Part shown: positions 1-8,089 of the stretch, one piece after another | How positions within the stretch are numbered: position 1 is the stretch's first letter | How the letters are laid out: every line of letters starts with the position of its first letter | Origin: Sinomonas atrocyanea | GTDB lineage: Bacteria > Actinomycetota > Actinomycetes > Actinomycetales > Micrococcaceae | Reading direction: 5' to 3' | DNA length: 64,000 nt | NCBI RefSeq assembly: GCF_030811715.1 | Contig: NZ_JAUSRH010000002.1 | Span: 248,001 to 312,000 of the forward strand | The notes under the pieces: generated by a model | Told to the model about the DNA's origin: nothing | Seen by the model: the letters and a program-made list of their open reading frames with translations, nothing else | The model's database searches: none | Program-made: the position numbers and the translations under genes

Positions 1-1
1 G

Positions 2-814
2 GTCACCGCGACCACCTCGCCCGAGCCGGGCGTGACGGTGAGCCTGAGCCCCGAGAGCGCCCTCGACCTCGACGAGCTGGACATCCCCCTCGACGAGCGC
101 AACCTCGCCGTGCGCGCCGCGCGCCTCATGGCGGAGATGACCGAGAACCCCACCGGCGTGCACCTGACCATCACCAAACGCGTTCCCGTGGCCGGCGGCA
201 TGGGCGGGGGATCCGCCGACGCCGCCGCCGCCCTCCTCGCCTGCGACGCCCTCTGGGGCTCGGGCCTGTCGAAGGAGGAGCTCGCGCACGTCGCCGCCGA
301 GCTCGGAGCCGACGTGCCCTTCGCGCTCCTCGGCGGCGCCGCCGTGGGACTGGGGGTCGGGGACCAGCTCTCCCCGGCACTGGCCACCACGCGGTTCGAC
401 TGGGTCCTCGTCCCGGCTCCGTTCGGCCTCAGCACGCCCGCGGTGTTCGCCGAGCTGGACCGCCTGCGCGACGCGGAGGGCCTCAGCGTCCCCGAGCCCA
501 CGCACGTCGAGCCCGCCGTCCTGGCCGCCCTGAGGGCCGGGGACGCCGGCGGCCTGTCCCACCTGCTGGTCAACGACCTGCAGCGCGCCGCGGTGGGCCT
601 CGCCCCGCAGCTGCGCGACACGCTCGGCTGGGCGGACTCGCACGGGGCGCTCGCCTCGATCGTCTCCGGCTCCGGGCCCACCGTCGCCCTCCTCGCCGCC
701 GACGCCGGAGCTGCCGCCGACCTCGCGGAGGAGCTCGCGCACCACGGGATCGGGGCGCTCGCCGTCCACGGTCCCGTGCCCGGGGCGCGGATCGTCAGCG
801 ATACCCTTCTGTAG
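2..814 (+). CDS. ispE: 4-diphosphocytidyl-2-C-methyl-D-erythritol kinase, 5' end cut off by the window
   Basis: GHMP-family kinase of the MEP isoprenoid pathway that phosphorylates CDP-ME at the 2-hydroxyl with ATP. The reading frame is open from base 2, so the start and the N-terminal substrate-binding motif lie outside the window; the GTG at 32 is probably internal. Visible motifs are the glycine-rich ATP loop GGMGGGSADAA (about 55-65 residues from that GTG) and the C-terminal GHMP motif SGSGPTVALL. About 270 residues are present against roughly 300 for the family. It ends 29 bases before the ABC-F gene on the same strand, so the two may be co-transcribed. Assignment is firm from the two GHMP motifs. 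Confidence 0.93.
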   Translation, partial: VTATTSPEPGVTVSLSPESALDLDELDIPLDERNLAVRAARLMAEMTENPTGVHLTITKRVPVAGGMGGGSADAAAALLACDALWGSGLSKEELAHVAAELGADVPFALLGGAAVGLGVGDQLSPALATTRFDWVLVPAPFGLSTPAVFAELDRLRDAEGLSVPEPTHVEPAVLAALRAGDAGGLSHLLVNDLQRAAVGLAPQLRDTLGWADSHGALASIVSGSGPTVALLAADAGAAADLAEELAHHGIGALAVHGPVPGARIVSDTLL

Positions 815-843
815 TCCCCTTCACCCGACTGGCAAGGATTCCT

Positions 844-2655
844 GTGGCACACCTCCTCGGCGGCGAGAGCCTGGCCATCTCCTTCGGCACGCGCACCGTG
901 CTCGACGGCGTCACGGTCGGGCTCAACGAGGGCGACCGGATCGGGATCGTGGGCCGCAACGGCGACGGCAAGTCGACCCTCATGCGCCTCCTCGCCCAGC
1001 GGCTGACGCCCGACGCCGGCCGCGTCACCTGGCGCCGCGGCGTCAACGTCGGCTACCTCGACCAGGGCGACGTGCTCGACGGCGACCTCACGGTGGGCGC
1101 GGCGATCGTGGGGGACCGCGCCGACTACGAGTGGGCCTCGAACCCCACCATCCGCGACATCATGGGCGGCCTCGTGGCCGACGTCGACTGGCACGCGCAG
1201 GTGCACTCCCTCTCCGGCGGCCAGAAGCGGCGCGTCGCCCTGGCCAAGCTCCTCATCGAGCCGCACGACGTCATCATGCTCGACGAGCCCACCAACCACC
1301 TCGACGTGGAGGGCGTGGCATGGCTCGCGCGCCACCTCAAGACAAGGTGGCGGCCCACCGAGGGCGCCTTCCTCGTGGTCACCCACGACCGCTGGTTCCT
1401 CGACGAGGTCTGCAACGACACGTGGGAGGTCCACGACGGGATCGTCGAGCCCTTCGAGGGCGGCTACGCCGCCTACGTCCTGGCCCGCGCCGAACGCGAC
1501 CGGATGGCCGCCGTCGTCGAGGGCAAGCGCGCGAACCTCGTGAAGAAGGAGCTCGCCTGGCTCCGCCGCGGCGCGCCCGCCCGCACCTCCAAGCCCAAGT
1601 TCCGCATCGAGGCCGCGAACGCCCTCATCTCCGACGTCCCCGAGCCGCGGGACACCGTGGCCCTGTCGAAGATGGCCACCGCGCGGCTCGGCAAGGACGT
1701 GATCGACCTCGAGGACGTGACCCTCGCCTACGACGGGGGCGACCCGCACGCGAAGCCGCTCCTGGACGGCATCACGCTGCGGCTGGCCCCCGGCGAGCGG
1801 GTGGGACTCGTCGGCGTCAACGGCGCCGGGAAGTCCACGCTCCTGCGGCTGCTCTCGGGGGACATCGCCCCGACCTCGGGCCGGGTCAAGCGCGGCAAGA
1901 CCGTGGTCCCCGCCGTGCTCAGCCAGGACGTCCGCGAGCTCGACGACGTGGCCGACCTGCGCGTCATCGAGGTCATCCAGCGCGAGAAGCAGACGTTCAC
2001 CGTGGGCTCGAAGGAGCTCACGGCCGGCCAGCTCGTCGAGCAGCTGGGCTTCACCAACGAGAAGCAGTGGACCCGCGTGTCAGAGCTCTCCGGCGGCGAA
2101 CGGCGCCGGCTCCAGCTCCTGCGCCTCCTCGTCGGCGAGCCCAACGTGCTCATGCTCGACGAGCCCACGAACGACCTCGACACCGACACCCTCGCCGCCG
2201 TCGAGGACGTCCTCGACGGATGGCCCGGCACCCTCGTCGTCGTCAGCCACGACCGGTACCTGCTCGAGCGCGTCACCGACCACCAGCTCGCCCTCCTCGG
2301 CGACGGGAAGCTGCGCGACCTGCCCGGCGGCGTCGAGCAGTACCTCGCCCTGCGCGAGGCCGCGCTCGCGGCCGCCGAGGCGCTGCCCGGCCAGTCGCCC
2401 CAGGACGCCGAGGCCGCACCGGCCGCGCCCGGCCGCTCCGAGGCCGAGAAGCGGGAGGCCCGCAAGGAGCTCTCCCGCATCGAGCGCCAGCTCGGCAAGC
2501 TCGCCGCCCAGGAGGAGAAGCTGCACGCCCAGATGGCCGCTTCCGCCGAGGACTTCGTCCGCCTCGGAGACCTCAACGCCCAGCTGAACGAGCTGCACGG
2601 ACAGAAGGACGAGCTCGAGCTCGCATGGCTCGAAGCCTCCGAGGTCCTCGAGTAG
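844..2655 (+). CDS. ABC-F family ATPase (Uup-like)
   Basis: Soluble twin-cassette ATPase without membrane segments. ABC-F proteins act on ribosomes or, for the Uup type, in DNA and ribosome maintenance. The first cassette has GRNGDGKST, LSGGQKRRVALAKLL and IMLDEPTNHLD; the second has GVNGAGKST, LSGGERRRLQLLRLL and LMLDEPTNDLD. The region between the cassettes serves as the ABC-F linker. The last 65 residues are charged and predicted to form a coiled coil, as in Uup, where this part binds DNA. The GTG start at 844 has AAGGA at 834-838. The 603-residue length is normal for the family. Which ABC-F subfamily it belongs to is inferred from the C-terminal coiled coil only. Confidence 0.9.
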   Translation: MAHLLGGESLAISFGTRTVLDGVTVGLNEGDRIGIVGRNGDGKSTLMRLLAQRLTPDAGRVTWRRGVNVGYLDQGDVLDGDLTVGAAIVGDRADYEWASNPTIRDIMGGLVADVDWHAQVHSLSGGQKRRVALAKLLIEPHDVIMLDEPTNHLDVEGVAWLARHLKTRWRPTEGAFLVVTHDRWFLDEVCNDTWEVHDGIVEPFEGGYAAYVLARAERDRMAAVVEGKRANLVKKELAWLRRGAPARTSKPKFRIEAANALISDVPEPRDTVALSKMATARLGKDVIDLEDVTLAYDGGDPHAKPLLDGITLRLAPGERVGLVGVNGAGKSTLLRLLSGDIAPTSGRVKRGKTVVPAVLSQDVRELDDVADLRVIEVIQREKQTFTVGSKELTAGQLVEQLGFTNEKQWTRVSELSGGERRRLQLLRLLVGEPNVLMLDEPTNDLDTDTLAAVEDVLDGWPGTLVVVSHDRYLLERVTDHQLALLGDGKLRDLPGGVEQYLALREAALAAAEALPGQSPQDAEAAPAAPGRSEAEKREARKELSRIERQLGKLAAQEEKLHAQMAASAEDFVRLGDLNAQLNELHGQKDELELAWLEASEVLE

Positions 2656-2746
2656 CGCCGAGCGTTCACACTCCCGCCACCACGTGGCCACCGGCCCCGC
2701 CTACGCTGGGCGCAGCAGGCCATGGGGGCTCGCGGAAGGGACACGC

Positions 2747-2950
2747 ATGGGCGCTCGGAGCGACGACTTCACCTCGGTGGTGCCGGGGGACCTGGTCACC
2801 GTCGTCGAGCCCGGCCGGCTCTCGGTCTCGGGCATCGTCGACGCGGTGGCGCCGGACGGATCGGTGCTGTGGGTCATCGAGCACGGCGGCCAGGGCCGCC
2901 ACATGGTGCACAGCTCGGACGCCGCCGACGTCCAGCGCCGGCGCAGCTGA
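2747..2950 (+). CDS. small conserved-looking hypothetical protein (67 aa)
   Basis: Function not recognised. The start at ATG 2747 is chosen because GGAAGGG (2734-2740) lies six bases upstream; an earlier in-frame ATG at 2684 has no ribosome site. The protein has no signal peptide or membrane segment. Its first half alternates beta-strand-like stretches (VVPGDLVTVVEPGRLSVSG and SVLWVIEHGG), suggesting a small SH3-like or KOW-like barrel, and it ends in a basic RRRS tail. It sits alone between the ABC-F ATPase and the DedA gene on the same strand. The codon bias matches the neighbours, which supports it being real. Confidence 0.6.
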   Translation: MGARSDDFTSVVPGDLVTVVEPGRLSVSGIVDAVAPDGSVLWVIEHGGQGRHMVHSSDAADVQRRRS

Positions 2951-3009
2951 CCGGCCCGCGCGGGGCCGGACTCTGGCCGCTCCCAGCCTCGCCCCCTAGC
3001 ATCGGCTAG

Positions 3010-3669
3010 ATGGGCTCCTTCGTCGCAGCGATCCTGGCGGTGCCGCCGCTCGTGGCGTACCTGGCCGTGTTCGCCCTCGTCTTCGCCGAGGACGCGATCT
3101 TCATCGGCTTCGTGATCCCAGGCGAGACCGCCGCCGTGCTGGGCGGGGTGCTCGCCAACCAGGGCAAGGCGGACCTGTGGATCATGGCGCCCCTGATCGT
3201 GCTCGCCGCGATCCTCGGCGACACCGTCGGGTATGAGATCGGCCGGCATCTGGGCCCCCGCCTGCTCGGCTTCCGGGTCTTCGACCGGCACCGGCGGCGC
3301 CTCGACGACGCCCAGGAATTCCTGCGCCGGCGCGGCGGATCCGCCGTGTTCCTGGGCCGGTTCGTCGCCTTCTTCCGAGCCATGATGCCCGCCCTCGCCG
3401 GCGCGTCCCGCATGCCGTACCCGAGGTTCCTCGCCTTCAACGCCCTGGGCGGGGCGGTGTGGGGGACAGGGTTCGCCGTGCTCGGCTACGTCGCCGGGGC
3501 GTCCTACGAGGTGGTCGCCAAGGCTGCGGGCCGGGACATCGCCGCGGTGGTGGGCGTCGTCGCCGTCATCGCCATCGTCGTCTGGCGCGTGCGCAGGGGG
3601 CGCGCGGACCGTCGCGACGAGCGGGCGTTCAGGAGTCGACCAGCCCCGGATCCCTCTGAAGGCCAGTGA
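3010..3669 (+). CDS. DedA family (VTT domain) membrane protein
   Basis: Integral membrane protein of the DedA/SNARE-associated family, whose members are implicated in lipid scrambling or undecaprenyl-phosphate recycling and in envelope homeostasis. Family motifs visible are the acidic re-entrant segment EDAIFIGFVIPGE near residues 26-38, GDTVGYEIGRHLG near 74-86, and FLGRFVAFFRAMMPALAG near 116-133 carrying the conserved FxGRF..xR..xP pattern. A C-terminal membrane helix (AAVVGVVAVIAIVVWRV) is followed by a basic tail. The length of 219 residues is typical. No Shine-Dalgarno lies upstream; a TAGCAT box at 2997-3002 is only seven bases before the ATG, so the message may be leaderless. The 3' end overlaps the convergent TetR gene by 41 bases. 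Confidence 0.9.
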   Translation: MGSFVAAILAVPPLVAYLAVFALVFAEDAIFIGFVIPGETAAVLGGVLANQGKADLWIMAPLIVLAAILGDTVGYEIGRHLGPRLLGFRVFDRHRRRLDDAQEFLRRRGGSAVFLGRFVAFFRAMMPALAGASRMPYPRFLAFNALGGAVWGTGFAVLGYVAGASYEVVAKAAGRDIAAVVGVVAVIAIVVWRVRRGRADRRDERAFRSRPAPDPSEGQ

Positions 3670-4312
3670 GCCCGTTCCACGCGAGGTTGACCAGGTGCGC
3701 GGCCACGGCGTGCTTGTCGGGGGAGCGGGCGTCCAGCCACCACTGCCCCGTCATCGCCACCATGCCCACGAGCATCTGGGCGTACATCGCGCCGTCGCCC
3801 GTGCTGAACCCGCGGGCGGAGAACTCGTCTCCGAGGATGTGCTCGACCCGCGCGGCCACGCGCGAGAGGATGCTCGACAGCGCGCCCTCCCGCTGCCCGG
3901 GCGGCGCGTCGCGGACCACGATCCGGAAACCGTCCGTGTTCTCCTCGATGTACCCGAGCAGCGCGAGCGCGGCGCGCTCCACGAGCACCCGCGGCCGGGC
4001 CTTTCCGCCCAGCGAGGAGCGGATCGCCTCGAGCAGGCTCTCCGACTCGTGCTCGACGACCTGCCGGTACAGGCCCTCCTTCGACCCGAAGTGCTCGTAG
4101 ACCACGGGCTTGCTCACGCCCGCGGCGGCCGCGATCTCCTCGATCGTGGCCCCGTCGAGGCCCTTGGCCGCGAACACCGACCGGCCCACGTCGACCAGCT
4201 GGAGGCGGCGCTGGGGCCCGCTCATCCGCACTCGCGCCGCGGCGGGGTCCCGTCCGGGCGCCGCCGCGGGGGCGGCGGCGCGCTCGGGCTCGGACGGCAA
4301 CACGATGGCCAT
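3629..4312 (-). CDS. TetR/AcrR family transcriptional regulator
   Basis: One-component DNA-binding repressor. The N-terminal helix-turn-helix is TIEEIAAAAGVSKPVVYEHF, followed by GSKEGLYRQVV, the standard TetR helix 3-4 signature. The C-terminal ligand and dimerisation domain is helical and contains GMVAMTGQWWLD. The ligand cannot be read from sequence. The first 29 residues are Ala/Pro-rich and low complexity, and an alternative start at 4225 (MSGPQRRLQL) would begin right at the usual TetR N-terminus, so the start is uncertain. The gene is divergent from the tRNA and glmU. A TetR gene next to glmU-prs is also found in mycobacteria (Rv1019 beside glmU), so this is probably an ancestral neighbour. 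Confidence 0.88.
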   Translation of the reverse strand: MAIVLPSEPERAAAPAAAPGRDPAAARVRMSGPQRRLQLVDVGRSVFAAKGLDGATIEEIAAAAGVSKPVVYEHFGSKEGLYRQVVEHESESLLEAIRSSLGGKARPRVLVERAALALLGYIEENTDGFRIVVRDAPPGQREGALSSILSRVAARVEHILGDEFSARGFSTGDGAMYAQMLVGMVAMTGQWWLDARSPDKHAVAAHLVNLAWNGLTGLQRDPGLVDS

Positions 4313-4403
4313 CCTAGTGCGGGCGGCCTGCGCGGCCTTCCAGCGCGCCCATCCATGGCAGAATTGACCACTGTGCCGCGCCCGTTCCGGCGGCAGCGTG
4401 CAC

Positions 4404-4475
4404 TCCGCCCTGGTGTAACGGCAGCACGCCGGCCTTTGGAGCCGTGCAGTCTAGGTTCGAATCCTAGGGGCGGAA
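4404..4475 (+). tRNA. tRNA-Gln (anticodon TTG)
   Basis: A full cloverleaf can be drawn. The acceptor stem TCCGCCC (4404-4410) pairs with GGGCGGA (4468-4474), the D arm is GTG...CAC, the anticodon loop CTTTGGA gives anticodon TTG, and the T arm is CTAGG TTCGAAT CCTAG. The discriminator base is A4475. The first anticodon-stem pair is a C-T mismatch, leaving four clean pairs. CCA is not encoded. The loop and TTG anticodon match actinobacterial tRNA-Gln. It lies between the TetR gene and glmU. Confidence 0.94.
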
Positions 4476-4501
4476 CGCAATGGCCAGCCGACGGCACTGG
4501 C

Positions 4502-4507
4502 TAGAAT
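4502..4507 (+). promoter_or_regulatory. candidate -10 box for the glmU-prs transcript
   Basis: TAGAAT lies 54 bases before the glmU start and 27 bases after the tRNA, in a short AT-richer patch. No convincing -35 is seen, so this is only a likely -10 element. Confidence 0.4.
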
Positions 4508-4555
4508 TGCCGACAGCCCCACTCGCCAGCCGATCGACCAGGAGAGCCAGCGACA

Positions 4556-6157
4556 GTGAATGCGGAGACCCCCGGACAGAGCGCAACAGCACAGGACCTG
4601 GGGCGGCCGCATCCCGCCGGCGCCCCGAGCGCGGCCCACGGACAGCACGGCCCCGCCGCCGTGATCGTCCTCGCCGCCGGGGCGGGGACGCGCATGAAGT
4701 CGCGCACCCCCAAGATCCTCCACCCGCTCGGCGGCCGCTCGATGGTCGCCCACGCGCTCGACGCCGCCCGCGGCCTCGCGCCGGGCCGGCTCGCCGCCGT
4801 CGTGCGGCACGAGCGGGACCTCGTCGCCGCGCACATCGCCGAGCACGACCCGGCCGCCGTCATCGTCGACCAGGACGAGGTCCCCGGGACCGGGCGCGCG
4901 GTCGAGGTGGCCCTCGAGGCGCTCGACGCCGAGGCCGAGGGCGGCCAGCTAGCGGGCACCGTCGTGGTGACCTACGGCGACGTGCCGCTGCTGACCACCG
5001 CGCTGCTGGCCGAGCTCGTCGCCGAGCATGAGGGCGCCGGCAACGCCGTCACCGTCCTCACCGCCGTGCTCGAGGACGCGACCGGCTACGGCCGCATCCT
5101 GCGCGAGGACGACGGCACGGTCGCCGGGATCCGCGAGCACAAGGACGCCTCGGCCGCCGAGCGCGCCATCCGCGAGGTCAACTCGGGCATCTACGCCTTC
5201 GAGGCCGCCGTGCTGCGCGAGGCGCTCCGGCAGGTCACCACCGAGAACGCGCAGGGCGAGAAGTACCTCACCGACGTCCTCGCGATCGCCCGCGCCGCCG
5301 GCGGCCGCGTCTCCGCGCTCGCCACCACGGACCGCTGGCAGGTCGAGGGCGCCAACGACCGCGTCCAGCTGCAGGCCCTCGCCGCCGAGCACAACCGGCG
5401 CATCCTCGACGCCTGGATGCGCGCCGGCGTGACGGTGGTGGACCCCGCCACCACGTGGGTCGACGCAACGGTGCAGCTCGCCGAGGACGTCACCCTCAAG
5501 CCCAACACCCAGCTGCACGGCGCCACGGTCGTGGAGCGCGAGGCAGTGATCGGACCCGACACGACCCTCACCGACTGCGTGGTCCGCGAGGGCGCGACCG
5601 TGAAGCGCACCGACGGGACCGGATCCGAGATCGGCGCCGGCGCCACCGTGGGCCCCTTCACCTACCTCCGTGCCGGCACCCGGCTCGGGCCCGACGGCAA
5701 GATCGGCGCGTTCTACGAGACGAAGAACGCCCAGATCGGCCGCGGCGCCAAGCTCTCGCACCTCGGCTACGTGGGGGACGCCGAGGTCGGCGAGGGCGCG
5801 AACATCGGCTGCGGCAACATCACCGCCAACTACGACGGCGTCCACAAGCACCGCACCGTGATCGGTGCCCAGGTGCGCACCGGCTCGAACACGGTCTTCG
5901 TGGCCCCCGTCACCGTCGGCGACGGCGCCTACACGGCCGCCGGCGCGATCGTGCGCAAGGACGTGCCCGCCGGGGCCCTGGCCCTCTCCGTCGCCCCGCA
6001 GCGCAACGCCGAGGGGTGGACCGAGGCGCACCGCGCCGGCTCGCCGTCCGCGGCCGCGGCTGCCGGAGCCCGGGCCGCGGCGGCCGGCGCCGCCGACGAG
6101 GCCCCCGAATCACCTTCCTCCGCCGCATCCCCCTCGAAGAAAGAAGAAGGCAAGTAG
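4556..6157 (+). CDS. glmU: bifunctional N-acetylglucosamine-1-phosphate uridyltransferase / glucosamine-1-phosphate acetyltransferase
   Basis: Makes UDP-GlcNAc from GlcN-1-P in the cytosol, feeding peptidoglycan and the surface polysaccharides encoded further along. The N-terminal nucleotidyltransferase carries LAAGAGTRMKSRTPKILHPL near residues 36-55, VTYGDVPLL, and NSGIYAF. The C-terminal left-handed beta-helix has repeated hexapeptides, and GNITANYDGVHKHRT supplies the acetyltransferase active-site region. The GTG start at 4556 is supported by AGGAGAG (4540-4546). It has a 30-residue N-terminal extension and an Ala-rich C-terminal tail ending in SKKEEGK, giving 533 residues against about 460-490 for most homologues; mycobacterial GlmU has a similar tail. 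The stop is immediately followed by the prs ATG. Confidence 0.97.
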   Translation: MNAETPGQSATAQDLGRPHPAGAPSAAHGQHGPAAVIVLAAGAGTRMKSRTPKILHPLGGRSMVAHALDAARGLAPGRLAAVVRHERDLVAAHIAEHDPAAVIVDQDEVPGTGRAVEVALEALDAEAEGGQLAGTVVVTYGDVPLLTTALLAELVAEHEGAGNAVTVLTAVLEDATGYGRILREDDGTVAGIREHKDASAAERAIREVNSGIYAFEAAVLREALRQVTTENAQGEKYLTDVLAIARAAGGRVSALATTDRWQVEGANDRVQLQALAAEHNRRILDAWMRAGVTVVDPATTWVDATVQLAEDVTLKPNTQLHGATVVEREAVIGPDTTLTDCVVREGATVKRTDGTGSEIGAGATVGPFTYLRAGTRLGPDGKIGAFYETKNAQIGRGAKLSHLGYVGDAEVGEGANIGCGNITANYDGVHKHRTVIGAQVRTGSNTVFVAPVTVGDGAYTAAGAIVRKDVPAGALALSVAPQRNAEGWTEAHRAGSPSAAAAAGARAAAAGAADEAPESPSSAASPSKKEEGK

Positions 6158-7138
6158 ATGACCGAGATCACGGCCAATGGCGAGAAGCGCCTGGTGCTCG
6201 CCTCCGGGCGCGCCCACCCGGAGCTCGCGCAGGAGATCGCCAAGGAGCTCGGCACCGAGCTGCTGCCGACCTCGGCGTACGACTTCGCGAACGGGGAGAC
6301 CTACGTCCGCTTCGAGGAGAGCGTCCGCGGCGCCGACGCGTTCGTGATCCAGGCGCACCCCGCGCCGATCAACAACTGGATCATGGAGCAGCTGATCATG
6401 ATCGACTCGCTCAAGCGTGCCAGCGCCAAGCGGATCACGGTCGTCTCCCCGTTCTACCCCTACGCCCGGCAGGACAAGAAGCACCGCGGCCGCGAGCCCA
6501 TCTCGGCGCGCCTCATGGCGGACCTCTACAAGACCGCCGGCGCGGACCGCCTCATGAGCGTGGACCTGCACACGGCGCAGATCCAGGGCTTCTTCGACGG
6601 ACCCGTCGACCACCTCATGGCCATCCCGCTCCTGGCCGACTACGTGCGCACGCGCGTGGACCTGAACAAGGTCACGGTCGTCTCCCCGGACACCGGCCGC
6701 GTGCGCGTCGCCGAGCAGTGGGCCGAGCGCCTCGGCGGCGCCCCGCTCGCGTTCGTGCACAAGTCCCGCGACGTCAACGTGCCCAACTCCGCGGTCTCCA
6801 AGACCGTTGTCGGCCAGATCGAGGGCCGCGACTGCGTGCTCATCGACGACATGATCGACACCGGCGGCACGATCTCCGGCGCCGTCACGGTCCTGAAGAA
6901 CGCCGGCGCCCGCTCCGTCATCATCGCCGCGACCCACGCCGTGTTCTCCGACCCGGCGGCGCAGCGCCTGGCCGAGTCCGGCGCCCGCGAGGTCGTGGTG
7001 ACCAACACGCTGCCGATCCCCGCCGAGAAGCGCTTCGAGCAGCTCACCGTCCTCTCGATCGCCCCGCTCATCGCCCGCGCGATCCACGAGGTCTTCGACG
7101 ACGGCTCGGTCACGTCCCTCTTCGACGGCCGCAGCTGA
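6158..7138 (+). CDS. prs: ribose-phosphate pyrophosphokinase
   Basis: Transfers pyrophosphate from ATP to ribose-5-phosphate to give PRPP for nucleotide, His, Trp and NAD synthesis. Visible signatures are SPFYPYARQDKKHRGREPIS (catalytic flexible loop and ATP site), the Mg-binding region VDLHTAQIQGFF, and the PRPP-binding loop CVLIDDMIDTGGTI. The length of 326 residues is typical of the class I enzyme. The ATG directly follows the glmU stop codon, and the AAGAAGAAGG at the glmU 3' end serves as the ribosome site, so the two genes are translationally coupled. A strong terminator follows. Confidence 0.97.
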   Translation: MTEITANGEKRLVLASGRAHPELAQEIAKELGTELLPTSAYDFANGETYVRFEESVRGADAFVIQAHPAPINNWIMEQLIMIDSLKRASAKRITVVSPFYPYARQDKKHRGREPISARLMADLYKTAGADRLMSVDLHTAQIQGFFDGPVDHLMAIPLLADYVRTRVDLNKVTVVSPDTGRVRVAEQWAERLGGAPLAFVHKSRDVNVPNSAVSKTVVGQIEGRDCVLIDDMIDTGGTISGAVTVLKNAGARSVIIAATHAVFSDPAAQRLAESGAREVVVTNTLPIPAEKRFEQLTVLSIAPLIARAIHEVFDDGSVTSLFDGRS

Positions 7139-7150
7139 CTGCAGCACCCC

Positions 7151-7206
7151 ACGCACGACGGCGGTGTCCCCACCTGAGGCGGGGACGGCGCCGTCGTGCG
7201 TCGTTT
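7151..7206 (+). terminator. rho-independent terminator after glmU-prs
   Basis: ACGCACGACGGCG (7151-7163) pairs perfectly with CGCCGTCGTGCGT (7189-7201). An inner stem GTCCCC/GGGGAC (7166-7171 and 7181-7186) extends the hairpin, and a short T run (7204-7207) follows. It is the clearest intrinsic terminator in the window. Confidence 0.88.
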
Positions 7207-7234
7207 TGGCGGGCGTCCCGCCGCCCGGTAGCAT
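7206..7234 (+). promoter_or_regulatory. candidate rplY promoter
   Basis: TTGGCG (7206-7211), a 17-base spacer and TAGCAT (7229-7234) form a reasonable housekeeping promoter right after the prs terminator. It would give a leader of about 120 bases before rplY. No known leader RNA is recognised in that stretch. Confidence 0.5.
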
Positions 7235-7363
7235 GGACGGCGAACCTTGGCGAGGGAGCGCCCGCTCCGTGATCGACTGGGTCTGGCAGTTCCTTCGCAG
7301 TGTCCCTCGGGGCCGGGCGGGGGTCGGCAGACCTCGCGCCAAACGAACCTCGAAGGAGACACC

Positions 7364-7981
7364 ATGAGCGAGAAGCTCGCAGCCGAGAAGCGCGCCGAGT
7401 TCGGCAAGGGCTACGCCCGTCGCGCCCGCGCCGCCCACAAGATCCCCGCCGTCATCTACGGCCACGGCGCCGAGCCGATCCACGTCACCCTCCCGGGCCA
7501 CGAGACCATGATCGCCGTCCGCGTCCCGAACGCCCTCCTCACGCTCGACATCGCGGGCGAGGAGCACCTCGCGATCGTCAAGGACATCCAGCGCAACGCC
7601 GTCCGCCAGACGATCGAGCACATCGACCTCCTCACGGTCCGCCGCGGTGAGAAGGTCACGGTCGACGTCCCCGTGCACGTCACCGGTGAGGTGGCCGCCG
7701 GGTTCGTCGCCAACCAGGAGGCCGTGACCGTCTCGGTCGAGGCCGAGGCGACCCACCTGCCGACCGCCCTCGAGGTCAGCGTCGAGGGCCGCGAGGCCGG
7801 CCAGCACGTCCACGCCGCCGACATCGCCCTGCCCCAGGGCGTGGCGCTCCTGACCGACGGCGAGACCCTCGTGGTCAACGTCTCCGAGGCCCTCGAGGTT
7901 GCCGCGGAGGAGGCCGGCGAGGCCGAGGCCGCCGCCGAGGCGCCGGAGGCCGAGGAGGCCGAGGAGGCCCCCGCCGAGTAG
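7364..7981 (+). CDS. rplY: 50S ribosomal protein L25 / general stress protein Ctc
   Basis: 5S rRNA-binding ribosomal protein of the long Ctc (TL5) type. The N-terminal L25 domain covers about residues 1-95, with FGKGYARRARAAHKIPAVIYG as the RNA-binding start. The C-terminal beta domain is about 96-185, and the tail is a Glu/Ala-rich run rich in AEEA and EAPEAEEAEE. The ATG at 7364 is chosen because AAGGAG (7353-7358) lies five bases upstream; the frame is open further upstream without a ribosome site. The length is 205 residues. Position between prs and pth is the conserved actinobacterial order. Confidence 0.95.
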   Translation: MSEKLAAEKRAEFGKGYARRARAAHKIPAVIYGHGAEPIHVTLPGHETMIAVRVPNALLTLDIAGEEHLAIVKDIQRNAVRQTIEHIDLLTVRRGEKVTVDVPVHVTGEVAAGFVANQEAVTVSVEAEATHLPTALEVSVEGREAGQHVHAADIALPQGVALLTDGETLVVNVSEALEVAAEEAGEAEAAAEAPEAEEAEEAPAE

Positions 7982-8006
7982 TCTCGCGACTGCTGAACTG
8001 CGTCAG

Positions 8007-8036
8007 GCGGCCCGTCCCACCCGGGGCGGGCCGCTT
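8007..8036 (+). terminator. terminator hairpin after rplY
   Basis: GCGGCCCGTCCC (8007-8018) pairs with GGGGCGGGCCGC (8023-8034) around the four-base loop ACCC, with one G-T pair. Only CTTCG follows, so the T run is weak, as is common in high-GC actinobacteria. Confidence 0.6.
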
Positions 8037-8089
8037 CGACGTGGCGGGCCCGCCCGCCGATCGCCCGCCCAGCCCCAAGGAGCGCACCC

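Noticed and set aside
1131-2999. A 622-codon Arg/Pro-rich frame overlapping the ABC-F gene
   Set aside because: A shadow frame of the ABC-F gene with no domain and biased RRP composition.
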